The position numbers were made by a program, and so were the translations under genes. A model generated the notes under the pieces. That model saw only the letters and a list, made by a program, of their open reading frames with translations, had not been told where the DNA came from and did no database searches. From Nymphaea colorata (taxonomy: Eukaryota; Streptophyta; Magnoliopsida; Nymphaeales; Nymphaeaceae), in assembly GCF_008831285.2 (NCBI RefSeq), contig NC_045148.1:15540802-15604801 (forward strand): a DNA stretch of 64,000 bases. The letters run 5' to 3'. Of the stretch, positions 47,879-62,335 are shown one piece after another. Numbering within the stretch: the stretch's first letter is position 1; each line of letters starts with the position of its first letter.

Positions 47879-50800
47879 AGAGAGAGAGAGAGAGAGAGAG
47901 AGGAGGGGAAGGAAGGGAGTAGGGGAGAGAGAGAATTGATGATGAAGAGCACTGGAATCATTGTGAACAAATAGTCAATAGTCATAAGACTCATAACAAT
48001 AAGTTAGTTTCTTTTCATTTTTATTAATCAATATAAGCAGAAAAATTAGCATATTCAATCAAATTAAGAAAAGTATCATTATTCACATTTTATAACCATA
48101 ACAAATTTACAAAAAGGAATCATGAAACAAGAAACAAATCAAATAAAAAAGAACTATACTTGATGTATTATCTTTATAAACTAATAATGTGTACTAAAAT
48201 GGCTTAAAAACTTTTTACTTCATTTTTTTGATATACATCGACTTCATCCAGTCTGGCAGATCCTCCTTAAAATGAACACTCAAACATACAAGATGAACAT
48301 ATGGACCAAGACACTTGGAGATATGAAAATTTTTATGGCAAAGATAAAAATATTTTTTGTGTGGCAGAAGTTTTTGCTGGACATCAGTGCATATCAGCTA
48401 AAGGAAGCCACAGATACTGCTAGTCATGCATGCAAAGCCAACCGCCTTTGCTACACCAAAACTCTGTATGCATGTTCAACAAGTTCAATCTACAGCAAAA
48501 TGTTCAGAGTGCACTGTAATTACTGGAGCAGCAATAACTTCCAGTTCATGTCCAGCAATGCATATCCTTTCATCACCACATACAGGAGTATAAGGTAGAT
48601 GCCACAGATCTGCCAAACAGTTAAGAAAAATATGAGAGAGAGAGGCAGAGAATACAAAAGAGAGAAAGCAATCTAGATTACAGGGAAGGACAGTATGTTG
48701 GAGCAACATCATCCTAGATCTGAGAGAAGTGGAATTGTAATGAGAACACAGAATATTGAAAAAAACTCTCCACCAAAAAGTATTCTTAAATATCCAAAAT
48801 CAGAACCTTACTGATGATACATTTGATTTTTCCTTCTCATGCTGAGACCTAGATGGAACAGCAATTTCTTACAACTTACCAGTATTGACAACATCCAGGT
48901 GTGGCCAACGCCATATTTAGCTTATTAATCACTGATATTTTCCTGATTCTTCTGCTTTATTGGCTTTTATGCTAGAGAAATTAAACTTCAAATGATTGAC
49001 TCATCTATAAAGCTTAAGCATATGAAAAGTACATCTTTCAATGTCCATGAACTATAACTGCATGTTCATTGTGCAGACATTGATCAATCAAGATATTGAC
49101 AAATCATGACATGGAACTGAAGACAAGTTTGAACCATTTAATAGAACCCATTTCTACTGCCAAACTATGAACAAATTGCAGATTACTGTGCCCCTTTTTT
49201 TCATCCTTGGAAGGAGCATTACCATGACATCAAGAAAATTATTCTTTGCTCTGGAATCAGCAAAATATCAGAGAAGCAACTTTTTAACTAAAATTAAGAT
49301 CCAACATAGCCTTCTCTACAGTTAATTGAGATCCAACATAGTCTTCTGTACAGGCACATGTTCAAGTACCTCTGAAGTAAATTGTCTCAAATTTGATCAT
49401 ATTTATGAATTACATGATTGACTTAATATGAATAGATCTTTGATTCGACAAAATTTTGCTTGCATACAGGATTACCTGGCATTTCGACAACAGAAAAGAA
49501 AAAGAAAGCAGTTATGAGAACTCCAAACTTGTGGTTCAAAAACATATATCTGTCCACATCGGATAAACACAATTCAGAACAATGTTTATCAAATAAACCA
49601 TGCAGATGACATCCACAGCCAAATTAGGGAGCCAGTAGAAATTAAAAATTAAGATCAGAAAGGCAGTTGACAATCTTTGTGAATCGCTTTGTTGCAAATC
49701 AGCTCTTTAGATTCTCACGTAATATTTCTGCTGTGGAACTGCTCAGGTCATCACATCCTTTATAAAGCCTCAGTGTATCAATGGGTCGGACAAGTGCCTG
49801 AAGAGGTTTAACTGATGAGAAGTGTCCAGGATTACAGTTATGCTACTTTTCCAGTTGTTGCTCTGAAATTCAAGGTTGTATGTTGGTCAGCTTTCTTTTT
49901 TGTATTTAATGTCAAGTCTCACAACTATATCATTCGGACCATCAGCATGAAATCCTTCAGCGATGGTTCAACTCAGATACCTGAGATAATGAAACCCACT
50001 GATAGCTCCACAAGAAATATTCTCGACGCTTCATCATATGTCTCAGACTATATGTCAACTCAGAAGAAAGGTTCTGGATGCTTCATCATATATTTGAATA
50101 TTGCAGGCCTATCACGATGGAGATACAAGGAGGCCGTTTGCCTATCTGGCTCATCCAGCAATTTCCCCCATCTCTCATTCTTATCAATCCAGCAGAATTG
50201 AAAAGAGTCAAAAGACTCCAAGCGGTTATATGCTCACAATGATATCTACCTGCACTTTGCTTCATGTAAGACTATACATAAATGACAAATGAACAAGAGC
50301 CAAAGAACACATATATCAGTACAATGGTCTGCACTCTGCAGTATAATTATTGAAAAATAAAATCAAGTGAATGAAAATTGGAAAGAAGACAATGCATCCA
50401 CATTATTAACACAGATAACAGTACAATTTTCATTTCAATAACCAAATCGTTAAAAAACTTACTTTGTGCACTTGTATAGACATCATATAGATATCTTTAG
50501 GATGATGAAAAACCCCTCGAAATAACTTGACTTGCATGTAAATTCTAGCATATTAACTATAAACTATCAAATAAATGAACCTTTTCCAATCCGAGACATA
50601 GTTCTTTCATGTGCAATAAGAACAGCATCAGGGTTGCACCGCTGGATGACTGATAGACCTGAAAGCAAATTCAGCACATGGACTTGATACTTCAAGAAAC
50701 ATCAATATGTCATATTCAATACATGTCAAAGAGGAAACCTGAGTCCTGACATCCATCAATTTTTTCCAGATTTTAGTGAGAGGCTGGTTACTTGTTCATC

Positions 50801-53800
50801 CTATCTAGAAAATTACCAATCAAAGTTTGTGCAAAATTGCCATTTGTTATCATGATTTCCATGTAAATTTTTTGTTTTTATTTTTTCATAAAAAGAGTTG
50901 CCGGCTCGCATCTACTACGCATCCACTCATGGACCATATTTTATATAGACTTTGACCCAAAAGCAGAATCCAACAACTTCAACGTGATCAGCCTAGTCTA
51001 TGTATTGTGTTTGGCTTAACCATCACCAGATAATCAGTGAAAATCACATATGAAAACATGAAAAAAAAAAAAAACCATTGTCAGATGTAGATGTAACCTT
51101 ACTGTCATAATTTAGTGTAAAACAATATACATGCAATCATAAACATGGTCCAGATGTTAATCTTGGCTTTTCTTGATTGAGCAGGAAATAGGACAAGAAT
51201 ATCTGGATCTAAGACACCACCAATTTGGTATCAATAGATACGTCAACATTCAGCTTGCAACTGACCAACCAACATAAGAAGCAAATTTAACCGGATCTCT
51301 CTAACAACTGACCCATTGTGAAGTTATAGCATATCACATACAAGTGGACTGCATCTTGGCTTCTTTGAATGTTATCTTCAAAATTCACAATATCATTCCT
51401 TAATTCATTATGTTTCAACTGTATGTTCAAGTTCAATATCAGCAGCTGCGTTCATGCTCCTGTTGTGGCTTTTTGCTGATTGATGCTAATCATTAAATCC
51501 TTTGTACATATTATGTCTTGTTTTCATGATAAGTTTGGAGTCTAACTCCCCGCAGGTTTTGATTGAAAGTTCAATGTCTGCCACTAAGAGAATAAGAATG
51601 CATTCACGAGCTTCATGAAGTGAACATAGAAAAGCATCGCAGAAGAGACCATTTATCTACCCACTAACATCAAGTCTCTTCAATATATGTCAGAATTGGG
51701 TTCACTATTGAAAAAGCACTATCTGTACATTAATTATTGCCAACAAAAAAAAAATTGCAATTTGATCATTATTATAAGAAGTTTGCACTTATAAACAATG
51801 GACAACAGCATTGACAATTGCAAAGTCAAACGTGAAGAACAAGAAGCCAAGCACATCCCTCATCACATCAGTTCTCGAACACATTAATGTAATGGCAACA
51901 ATTTTAAAGTTATATGTTATCTATAGTTTACATGAGTACATCAAGCTTAGGAATACAGATCCAAAGGAACTAGAGTAGCTCAGGAACAGCTAAGGTAAAC
52001 ATTACCGTCAACATGATCATGATGATGATGAGTAACAAAAACCACTAGTTTTCTCGGCAATGCAGTCACAATCTCCTCCAGCTGTTCCATAAGGTCATGT
52101 GTTAATGAATACATCACACATTAAACTATCTATAGATAAAAAATTTCAAGGTAAATGTGCATAATTTACCATAGGATGCAGTGCTGAATGGCAACCAGGA
52201 TCAACTATAAGAGCATCTCCATAGACAGAAAAGCCTGAATTTGCAAAATTATGGGCACAAGTATCTGGTGCAATAACAACTAGGTTTGTGGTACGAAATG
52301 GCCTTCCTGTTCTACTGCCCATAGGTAAAGCAATAACTCCTAGAGGATATTCCTGAATACAGCATAAAAACATGCATTTAAGTAATGGTGAGGAGTTGTT
52401 TCAGCCAAACAAGAAGAAGATTGCAAAAGCATTTTTCATGGTATTTTTTGTGCCAAATGACTAATATAATCCCAAACATGTAGAGGCCTTTTTGGTTCAA
52501 GACATGTCAGACGAGGGTCAAAAAGCAATGAGCAACTTACAACCCACTGCCAGGATAAATATTTTAGAAACGATCACAATTTCATCAAAGAAAGAGCATA
52601 TTGTCTCTCTCTCAAATATAGAGTCCCAATTATGGTTCTTATACTTATTATTACAAAAATTTGTTGAAATATTTACTACACATCAAAGGGCACTTCAAGT
52701 ATCATCCCATATGTATTTAATACAATAGACAGGGGAAGCCTTCCAACACAAAGTTATATCTTGCACTTCTCTCAAAGAAGGAAACAAGTAATGACTAACT
52801 TGAACATCAGCATAGGGAAATCTGTATCAGCAATATGGGACATGCTTTCAGATATAAAGAACAACCTATGCAGCTAAGGCTTGTGAATATACTAAATAAT
52901 GAGAGAAAAACAAAAAATGGTAGAAGATTTTATGACAAAAAAGAAGAAGACTAGATAACTGCATCCACAGTTCCAAATGTTCAACCGTACTTATTGATCT
53001 GTAATACCAGATCATAAACCATCTTGAGTATACAACAGAGTGCCCAAATACCAGGAAGAAACTTAAACAGTATGCACGAAATATTATTGCAATCAGAAAA
53101 ATATTTCTATTCTGAATTTTTTCTGATGCGTTATCAAGTTTTGTTCCTGAATATAAATATTTTCAGTTAACCAACTTACTTGGTAAAGAAACTTCTTGTT
53201 GATTTTGAATTTCGACAAAATGGATGAATCGGCTAAAAGACCAGAAACCACCAGAGGCCCCAGCCGACCATTTTTCCGTTCCACTTGAACAAGCATGGTT
53301 TTCAAGCTCAAGATACTCATCCATTTGAGCCCTACAATACCGAAGCTTGAGAAAATTAGATGCCTATAACAATAAAGGCTTATTAAGTTCATGCGCGACC
53401 AAAAAATGGAATAGTTATGGCTGGACAAGTTTAAAATAGAGCCATACACCCATGGCATTACAATCAGAAGCCTAAAATCGATCATAGACCAGTTTATTTT
53501 CCCAAACAGAAGTCAGGGAACCATTCAGATTATATTGCAAAACCAGTTTCCATACATTTAATTCTGGATCTAACAGTAGCATGCAAGATAATGTGTTCAA
53601 ATCAGAGTCGCTAAGTTAATCCCACCCAGAAACAGGTTTTCATTGTGAAATCATTGAAACTTAATGGAATATACAGATCTTACAAGGAAGCAATAGATTA
53701 GGTAGAAAGAGAAAAAGGAAGTCTTTGAAGTAAAAGAACAAGGGAATCAGGATTTCATTGGTTGGGAATCAGGCTCGTGCTTGGTAATCGGTTGCCTAAC

Positions 53801-55239
53801 GGATTCCACTACCAGATTAGGAGGCAAGATTCTTTTTTCTTACTCTGAGTGATTCCAGTAACTATGTCTATTATCACAAACATGCCCTTTTTTTTCATAG
53901 TTAATTAACACGGGAACCTTGGAAGTAACTGCAGATGGTCTCACAGACTTTCATTGGGTGCAGCTTAGTCGCTGCATATTATTATTGTTCTTAATTTTCT
54001 AGCATTCATCTATGCTTCATATCATCAAATTGGCAGTTTAGCAACGATAAAATCACAAAAATTTATACTAAAAGACCTTGACGCTGAATGCCACTACTAA
54101 CTTTTACTGATTACTGACTATATCTGAAAAGCTGTATCTTAACAAAATTTATAGCCACATTTACGAAGTCCAACCTGATGAAACTGAGCAGTTGTGCACT
54201 AAGCTTCCATGTATAAACAGAGTATGAACACGATGATCTGGTCCAAATTCAGGTTCTTCAACATGCTTCAGAAACTTCCAATGCCGGAAACTTGATTTTT
54301 CCATGCCTGCTGCAGCAAGAACCTAGAATAACACTTGTATGACCATTACAGAAATGCAAGAGCAATAAATTTTTCATCACAATCATTTATAATAATAATA
54401 TAGTCTTGGACTAGGTAGTCAAAAGCTAAGTTATCAAAATAGGCACTAGTGGTCGGACTAGTCACCCATTCTGGCTAGGCACTGGTCAGCAGTCTATGGA
54501 GCCCGCCCTTTCAGTCTGCTAGGCTCACATAGCGGCCTAGCCGATAGTCATGGACTTGACCGACTAATCAATGACTACTGACTAGTCATCCACCGCCGGT
54601 AATGAACTTTCTTTCCTTTTTCCTTTTTAAATAGATTACCTAGATTAACTTAGAAATAACATTAAAACGTTAACTTAGAAAATGTAACATTAAACAAGCG
54701 AAAGCCATTAAAAACAAAAAATAAACAGCGTCTAATAGCAAGAAAAATTTCCTCCCATAGGAAGGTGAATATTGTTGAAATTTAGCCTTCTCAAACAGAA
54801 ATCCTAAATTGCTAACGTAATTATTTCCTCGCTAAGGTGTTATAAACACGTTCCTGCATTCGCACTGTCTCTCAATGTAACAAAGAACATTCCACTTCGT
54901 CTATGTTCCCTGTTCAGCAAAATCACAATCCGCACAGTCGAAATCAGAAAATCTAGGTTCAAAAGATACCTGAGCGACCGCTGATTCAACATTGAATTTT
55001 CGGAGATCGATGCTATCCACGTAAGCATCCCAGCTTTCAACAAGGAAACTCGACTCTGACTCTCCTTCCAAAAAGTTGAGTGCAGCAGAAGGCAGATCCC
55101 AGAGGTCGGAGTCAAGGTAACTCTGGTATTCTTCTCCGACCGGCATGTCCGGTGGTAGCTGCTTGGCGACGAGAAACTCCTCATCCGAAGGAGACCTGAT
55201 TACCACGGCGAGCCTGTGAACCACCGGAAAGGCAGCCAT
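40350..55239 (-). CDS. Metallo-beta-lactamase hydrolase, LACTB2/At4g33540-like
   Basis: Twelve exons reconstructed on the reverse strand: 55239-54970, 54322-54175, 53331-53180, 52352-52170, 52081-52006, 50658-50581, 48609-48524, one of 46659-46586 or 46454-46381, 45678-45633, 44263-44154, 43491-43317, 40508-40350. All junctions are GT-AG and phases match, giving 518 aa. Residues 1-190 resemble the plant Nudix-like leader (DLWDLPSAALNFLEGE). The metallo-beta-lactamase core carries HHHHDH at 269-274, GHTDGH at 332-337 (His333), Asp352 in VGD and His392 in MHGRI, so all expected metal ligands are present. A LACTB2-type winged-helix follows (about 408-466, ASSNVRLHVDHLA). The C-terminus ends in a hydrophobic run (about 497-516) after a basic patch, a possible membrane tail. 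Human LACTB2 is an RNA endonuclease; the plant substrate is not known to me. Introns hold only anonymous AT-rich sequence and the repeats listed. Confidence 0.9.
40690..40853. mobile_element. Truncated Tourist-like MITE in hydrolase intron 11
   Basis: Rich in GGAATT/AATTCC words and ends CCATCAAACGCCCCC, the complement of the GGGGGCxTTTGATGG end typical of the 58893-59298 family. The left end is missing. Confidence 0.38.
41891..41909. repeat. (GA)n microsatellite
   Basis: Short GA run read directly, inside hydrolase intron 11. Confidence 0.8.
46272..46681. repeat. 205-bp tandem duplication containing hydrolase exon 8
   Basis: Units 46272-46476 and 46477-46681 are each exactly 205 bp and differ at a single base: G at 46413 in CGTGTATTTG versus C at 46618 in CGTCTATTTG. 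Each unit contains a complete 74-nt exon 8 (46381-46454 and 46586-46659) with its own acceptor TTTGCAG and donor GGGTGAGT. The one difference is nonsynonymous (Thr in the 46272 unit, Arg in the 46477 unit). Such high identity indicates a very recent event, or an assembly artefact. Confidence 0.95.
47846..47903. repeat. Compound (AT)n(AG)n microsatellite
   Basis: AT run at 47846-47873 followed by an AG run at 47877-47903, in hydrolase intron 7. Confidence 0.9.
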
Positions 55240-58200
55240 GGAGACGGCCGAGTGAGTCAAGTGAGCGGGCGCGCGCGCGAGAGAGAGAGGGAGAAATGGT
55301 TGTTGTCCCTTGGTGGTCACTTCAGTCCGTCGCCTTGTGGATCATCTACCATTCTACCTGCCGCTTCGGTCTGAACTTTATAAGTGTTGGTGGGACCCGG
55401 GCGTTTCCGTCCCTACCCAATAGAACCTGAGGACTTCGTGGGCCCACCTTGATCGATTTTCATCAACATCCCCCTAGTTGTGGAACATTTTTTCATATTT
55501 TTTATTTCTACATTTTATTTTTGTATATTTCACCTTTTATTTTTTAGAAGTTTTGTAATTGTTTAAAAAATTGCCGAAACTTTTCTGACATTTTCAACTT
55601 TATATTATTGTATTTGAAAAAAAAAATATCAACATGGACGGCATCCTTCACGCTCCTTCCTCTCATCCCCTCATATTTTATTTTCTCCTAATTAGAATCA
55701 GTGAAAAAATCTCTTTTCATTTTTATTTTATGCACTAAACACAGTTAAATATGTGCATCAAACACAATTAATTCTACCCTGCAAAAAACTTATTTGTAAT
55801 TAAACATGACCTCAAATCGGAAGAAGGTTAAATTTCATCTTGTATTTTTTTTCATGAAAATTTACCTACGTTAAATTCTTCATTGCAATCAAACGCAGCC
55901 TAAGTGAATATTTTTAGGAATTTTAATGGCGGAGGGATCGAAGTATAGCCACACGAATAGAAATTTTTAACAAGACGAAGCAACCAAGATACCAAAAAAA
56001 CATACATAATCTGTGATAGATATCAAGTTGAATTCCCTTGGTCAAGTCTCAATCCCGTCGTTCTGTTGTCTGAGTTTTTCAACGGGGTTGTCTTCCCTAC
56101 TTCTTCATAATTAGAAGAAGAAGAGTTTTATTTATACTCTATGCTAACGTATATTCTTCTTTCAGTCAGTGCACTATCCCGCCGTTTGTTAGAGAGTTGA
56201 ACGTATAGAACCTCCAGATTGAAGAAAACCAAGTTTTTTATATTGGCAAGCGTCTCTGTTGGCATAGTACAGGGAGAACTTTCTCCTCCTCTTTGAGATA
56301 GTTGCAGTCTGCGATCTGATAGAGGGATTTGATGTCTTATGCTATCAAACACGAGGAGGCCTTAGAACCCTGTCCTTGAAACGTCAGAAACTTACAAAGG
56401 TTAGTGAATCAAACAATGTCGCCAAACATGCCTTGTGTCCCTGGCCCAGCCTTTAACCACTGTTACAAATGTACAGGTTTTAAATGGTGCGCTTTTCTTT
56501 CTCAAGTATAATATGGCAAAATTGTTTTTCTTGGAAAAATCTCGGCAAGTTTTAAACACATTTTAAAAAACAATCAAAGTAACATGAAAAAAAATGCGAA
56601 AATAAAATGATGTAATAAAAAATGTGAAAAAAATCAATAAATGCAAAAAAAAAAAAAGTGTTTAAAACGTGTGAAGACGGGTTTTTTAAGATCCATATCA
56701 GTGTGTCTGGTGCCAGCCGGGGTCTGACCACGGAGAAGGAGAGCTAAACAAGCTGAACTGGTAGCCAATTTCTCAAGCAGATGCCTTTGTTCTGAGAAAT
56801 ATATGATCATGAACTGAAATTAATTAAAAAAACGTGTATAACATACATCTTATTAAATCTGTAATCCATATTACAGTGTATAATTTACATATATAATTGC
56901 CTAACTGACATTGTGCATACATGAAAGATATAAGTTTATATGTCGCATCTACATATAACATGCCACTTTAGCTGTGACAGATTGATTACCATGCTTCTAT
57001 ATTAACAAAAGATTACTATATTCGAAAAATACAAAGGCGATTGAGAAACTAAGAATGATATTATTGCAGAGGATGATTACTTAAGACCTCCCTTCTATGC
57101 CATATTGGTCATGAGCTGGACCTTCTTCCAGGGCATGTTTAATATTTCCAGATCTTTGAGATCCGACTGATATCCACATAGAAATATTGACATAAATCCC
57201 TCAAGAAGAAAAGGCTGTCTGCTTAAGCAGATTCGATCCGACAGTCCATCGGATTGAACTCAATCAGCAGGTCAAAAAAGCCCCATAAAAGCGTTAACAA
57301 AAATCCAAATGAAAAATTTACCTTGATAAAATGAAGGATATCTAAACTAAAAGAAATATTATATATATATATATATATATACGGATCAGGAAAGTTTGAC
57401 AAGGTCGTGGTTGGTTTTGTTTCCAATTTGATTATAATAATTTATTTTCAGATGCAAAATCTGATTTTAAAAGGATTGGGGTTTGCCCAGCTATCTAAAA
57501 TACCATTTAGCTTTGATTTAGAATTAAACAATCAAAATTGGTTAGACAATCCATTTTTTTGCAGTTCTTATGGGATTTTTGAGAAAAGAAACAAAGATTG
57601 AACGAAACGAAGCTGGTTGTATGCCCGGTGCATAGATTAATGGAGTGGCTGTGCGTTCTAAATTCATCAAGTTCAGCTTCCTGTAACTTTGTACAATTCC
57701 AGAGCATCCATTCAAAGAATGTGCATGGGAGGAAGAGGCTGGCCATTCTGGCCCATTACTAGAACACAGAAGACAGAGAGAACAGGTTGTTTTACAGTTC
57801 AGGAACAAAAACCGAACACCCTCTTAGTTTTTAACGAATGAACGATCAGAAAAAGGCATGGCAAACATAGATGGTTGCATGAAGATGTCGATCGATGCCT
57901 GATGTTAACCATGTCAATGCCTATGATCACAGCTTGATCAGTACGCACGTTGACAAGGTGATAGCTTGGTCACCGACATTAATACCAACATGGTGGATGA
58001 TAGATGATCATGACGATGTTAATGTTGATGATGTAAATGAACCAGATGCCGATCCTGATGAAGACAGTGTTGCTCTTAAATTGATCAAACGGCTATATCA
58101 CATAGTGCCAGTGTATAGTCCTGCGGCTTTGAAGATATAGGCCAAAAACCAATACATATTTCTTGACAATGGTGATATTGTTGACGATGATAGACATGAA

Positions 58201-58892
58201 GGCGACGCATTTGGTGATGATTTTCACAAACTAAGTGAAGCTATTATATAAACATATACTTGGGCCGATCTTTGGCATCAGATTCTTCTTCAGGTCATTA
58301 TTTGACGCATTGAATGATGTTCTGTGTTGTGAGGCAACAAAACAATAATATCTGTGTATTCACAATGTAAGCTATCGTAACTTCAAACAATTCTCACCAT
58401 CTTTATTATTTCAATCGTTTTTCGTGATTGCAAACTCATTTCACCATTCCGTTTGGTGGAATGGTGGAACAGAACGCTGCATCCTGTGAATTCTGCCTTC
58501 TGCTCCGTGCATCAAAGCAACTCTAAGAGGATGCTTGTTCTGCCGTTTGCAGAACGCACAGAATGCATGCTTTTCACTGGCAGCAAAGCGTCGCAAACGT
58601 CGAACATGCAGAATGCACCCGCACCGCACATTCTGCAAAAGCAAATATGGCGTTCCACTGTGTTCCGAGACCAGGACGGCCTACTCATGGCGTCCCAAGA
58701 ACGTGTAGTCAAGCATCTTCTAATGTCCCTCTCTTGTAATGAGTCAGCCATGACACCAACTCATCGGATTAATTCAGGAGGATCGAGTTATAGATGTAAT
58801 GGTGGATTACCATAATATATGTACAGTATGCCGTCGTTCAGTTCACATAGGCACCACTATTTTTTATGAGCTAATTCAAGCATTTCTGTTAA
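55240..58892. other. Upstream of hydrolase and intergenic, no gene recognised
   Basis: The first ~100 bases are the probable leader/promoter of the hydrolase, with a GCGCGCGC-GAGAGAGA tract at about 55266-55290. Beyond it are anonymous AT-rich sequence, an AT microsatellite at 57359-57381, and short frames. One acidic frame at 57895-58140 (81 codons, Asp/Val/Asn-rich) has no recognisable domain. 58450-58700 is rich in GCAGAATGC/TTCTGC words, probably repeat-derived. Confidence 0.45.
57359..57381. repeat. (AT)n microsatellite
   Basis: Uninterrupted AT run read directly. Confidence 0.88.
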
Positions 58893-59298
58893 GGGGCTTT
58901 TGATGTCTGAGAGTTGGAATCAGAATTCCATAATCAAATTTCTACCTGAACCTGGAATTGGAATGATAATTCCTGCTCCAATTTTCCTTTTCGTTAACAG
59001 TATGGAATTGTCATTCTTGAATAAAAATGACTTGTTTGATCCAACGGGAATTAAAATTCTGGAACTCATGAATTAAAGCCTTCATGTCTTGTGCTCTAAA
59101 GAGAGATGAAAGTATTTCTAAATTCCATAATAATAATTTCACCTCCTAGGGTAGGATCATAATTCAGTAATTTTGATTGCGGAATAAGCCTATAATTCCA
59201 GAATCAAAACTCTTTGTTTGATAACTCAGTTCTCATTTTTGAAGAACGAGAATAACGATTCTAAAATTCCATTGGTTCCAAGTGAATCAAATGCCCCC
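58893..59298. mobile_element. Tourist-like (PIF/Harbinger-type) MITE, 406 bp
   Basis: Left end GGGGCTTTTGATG and the reverse complement of the right end, GGGGGCATTTGATTC, are inverted repeats. Both sides carry the trinucleotide TAA (58890-58892 and 59299-59301), the target duplication expected for this superfamily. The interior is full of GGAATT/AATTCC words and has no coding capacity. It is related to 2270-2694 and 40690-40853. Confidence 0.68.
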
Positions 59299-59301
59299 TA
59301 A

Positions 59302-62300
59302 TGCTCTTATATGAGTTTCAGGTCTAGCCTTCTAGGTTCCCTTCTGAATTCAATCAAAAGAGGAAAGAAGGTTTTGCTTCAGTGTGACTGACTGCTAGTC
59401 TTGCTGCTCTTGAAATGTTGAGAATAGAACCTTGTGACGAGAACAAATTGCGGAGAAAGTAGACACGAAATTTGATAAAGAAAGTACAACAGGTCACTGC
59501 AACAGCCTACTAAAGCATCTTCATCACACTCGGATAGCACCAGTTCTCCAACCTAAAACAAAATAGCACTGTTCCTGAATGGACCTAAAAGCATCGATGG
59601 TGGCCTCTGCTTGCCACTAAAGACGCAATGGCTCATCCACCACTCTGGCTGTGCTTTGTTTTTATTCAACCAACAAATTCCCCTCCTCCACTTCTTCTAC
59701 GTTTGGAGATGTTCCTCATGAATCATGATCTCTTGTTGCTCGGCTAGAACTTCCATCTTTTCTTTGTGTGCTTCTTTCCACTATTATCTCTAGCTGTGCC
59801 CTATACTTCATCCCATGGCTAAGCTCTCATTAGTTTACAGTGTTCTTGTTGGTCCATTTCTTCTTGAACACCGAATGGCATCTTCTTTTATCCCAAGGGA
59901 GTTGGTCCAACGGAATTGAATAGGGCTGGCAGGCGACCAGTGTTCACTGCGATTCCCCGAAGGCCAACTCTTTATGCTGCAAACGAGGGGCCACCGACAC
60001 CCAAGTTGAATCATGGATAAGGCAGCAACTCAAGGCACCAACGCAGGCCCTGTACCCTGAGAGATGAATGGTTGGGTGGAGACTTCAGTCTTCTTCGAGC
60101 TGTGGGTCAAATCCCGCTCACCCAAATAGCGTCTTGTTTTGAAACTCATAGCTAATTCTCAACCTTACTTAGCCAATTTCATAAAAACAACTTGATATTA
60201 ATGTTTTAAGGGCACTTTTATGTAAGCTTGTACATAAATCTTGCATTGGATCATCATGCTTCATACTTTTTGCATGACATTAATTGTCACATTGTTACAT
60301 TTTTTGGACAAAAAACTCAACACTTCATGAATGAAAAAGGCATAACCTTTTCTCTAATATAACTTGTATTATTGAAGTATGTGGGTCCGTTGCTTCAATG
60401 AAGTAGAGCTCATCCCTTTGCTAAATCAATCAGCTGTTCTTGACCGCCATTATGATCCCGCAACTATTGATCAAATGGGCTTTTGGCCCTTAGAAAGGAC
60501 ATACCAAATTGAGGATCAGATAGGGATCATAAACGTAAGGTGTGTTGGCTTTTGAAGCTCCTTTTTCTACTTTGTACGATTTTCATGAGGGAAATCTAAA
60601 AGCTAAAGTTTGTTTTGACAACCAAGTATGACAAGATAAAGGAAAGTGAATTGTTAAAGCTTTAAAATGTGGAATCTACGTATAGAATAATAGATGAACT
60701 TCTATATTTAGTGTTATGAAGAATAATGCTTTCCATCATATCTTCAATATATAATCTCATCTCTTATGGGAAGCGGAACAGCTGAACTAAGCTCCCTTGT
60801 TTTTTAAATTTTGACATTAATTGGTACCGAAGAATAAGAAATGAAATCAAAAGCAGATGCTAGCTTTAGAAATTTATCAACTTCAAATCGCATGCTTTGT
60901 ATCCACACACTAATATAATAGCCCTAGTGCTTAAACTTTCAGTAAAAAATACAAATGTTCGTTAACATATATCCTTAGATCCAAGCATGGAGTACAAATA
61001 TAAAAGTATATCCTGTATGTCATACACATTGCCTCGATTCTCATCATCCTTCACTTAAAAACATGAAAAGACTTTTCCACTTACCATCTTTCACATCAAA
61101 CACGAAAAACTTTGTAAATTGTTTTTGAAACTTCCACCTTACAATTACAATAAGTTGGTGGAATGACTAGTGGCTTTTTTTCTTCGTTTTAAATATCTTA
61201 ATCAAGCATTTGCCATGCTCCCTAATCTGTTATTAAGTAAAAATGTTCCATATGCTGTTTACTCCAATGCCCATTAACATATGAATAGCAGAATTTTTTT
61301 TAGTTATTATTACAAAAAAATAAAATAATGCTGAAAAATCTCGACATAAAGCTGAGGTGTGCCACTGGAACGCAACTTTCCATTATTGTCAAAGCTACCT
61401 CCGACTCAAAAGGAGATGAGATGTTCCTCTCTTTCTCATTCTCTCTCTCAAAAGATAGGCACAGAAGGTGTAGTGTCAAATTTAATAATTGTATGATTCA
61501 TGACTTTAATGGAACAATCGACCACATTCATGTGGGAGTTTTTTTACATTTACTTGTGTTGCCTGAACTGGACAATAAAAAGCAATTGAATAAACATTTT
61601 TCAAATCTTTCTGTTGAATAATCTTCTGTAAACTTTTTCCTTAATATAATGAACTATGATAGCTTCCCCCACCATCTCAAAAGGAAACATAAAAGAAAAA
61701 TATCCAGTATATAAAGAATAGTCAACTAAACATAAGATATCATAAACACAAGAAGGATGACTCTAAATTAACCATGCTGCATTGCATTAATAGATCTTTC
61801 CACTTATCGCGCTTACATCATATGTGTTCCTGTCAAAGAACAAAAACAAAGAAATTAAGCTCATACCAAAAAAAAAAAACACTTTAATTCTAAATTGGCT
61901 ACCGAAGAACTTGGTGAATTCGTCATTTAATGCTTAACTACACTCCCAAATCACGAATCACCAAAAAATTGAGTCGCGCAGATGGCACTTCTATGCATTG
62001 AGTTCTTATATTTCTGCAATTGACTCCTACTTCCGGTATCATATCAGCACACAACAAAACGATTTGTTACATGAATGTAACTTTTTTTGGGTGGCGTTGA
62101 AATGGGAAGTCACCTTGTAATTGAGACTGAGGTTTCAACTTAGTGGTAAAAATTTGCCTCGTTCATTTGTTAAACTGAGGGAAGGAAAATTAGAATTTTC
62201 ATTACTGTTGCTATTCTTATCACTTTTAATTGAGCTAAAACCAAAATTTTTCTTCCAATAATAGCGGGACAAGGGACCTTGCCACATACTTGATATATTT

Positions 62301-62330
62301 GACCAACTTCTTATCCCCTCGCCAACAATA
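59302..62330. other. Intergenic, no gene recognised
   Basis: Short frames only. A tRNA-like B-box string (GGTCAAATCCCG, about 60104-60116) preceded by GATGAATGGTTGGGTGGAGA near 60064 may be a decayed SINE. A 97-codon frame at 61328-61621 has no recognisable domain. Confidence 0.45.
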
Positions 62331-62335
62331 TATAA

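Noticed and set aside
57895-58140. 81-codon acidic frame with many Asp residues
   Set aside because: Short, low complexity, no domain, and no adjoining splice-compatible exon seen.
58453-58815. 120-codon forward frame and overlapping reverse frames
   Set aside because: Lies in TTCTGC/GCAGAA-rich repeat-like sequence; frames open on both strands are expected there.
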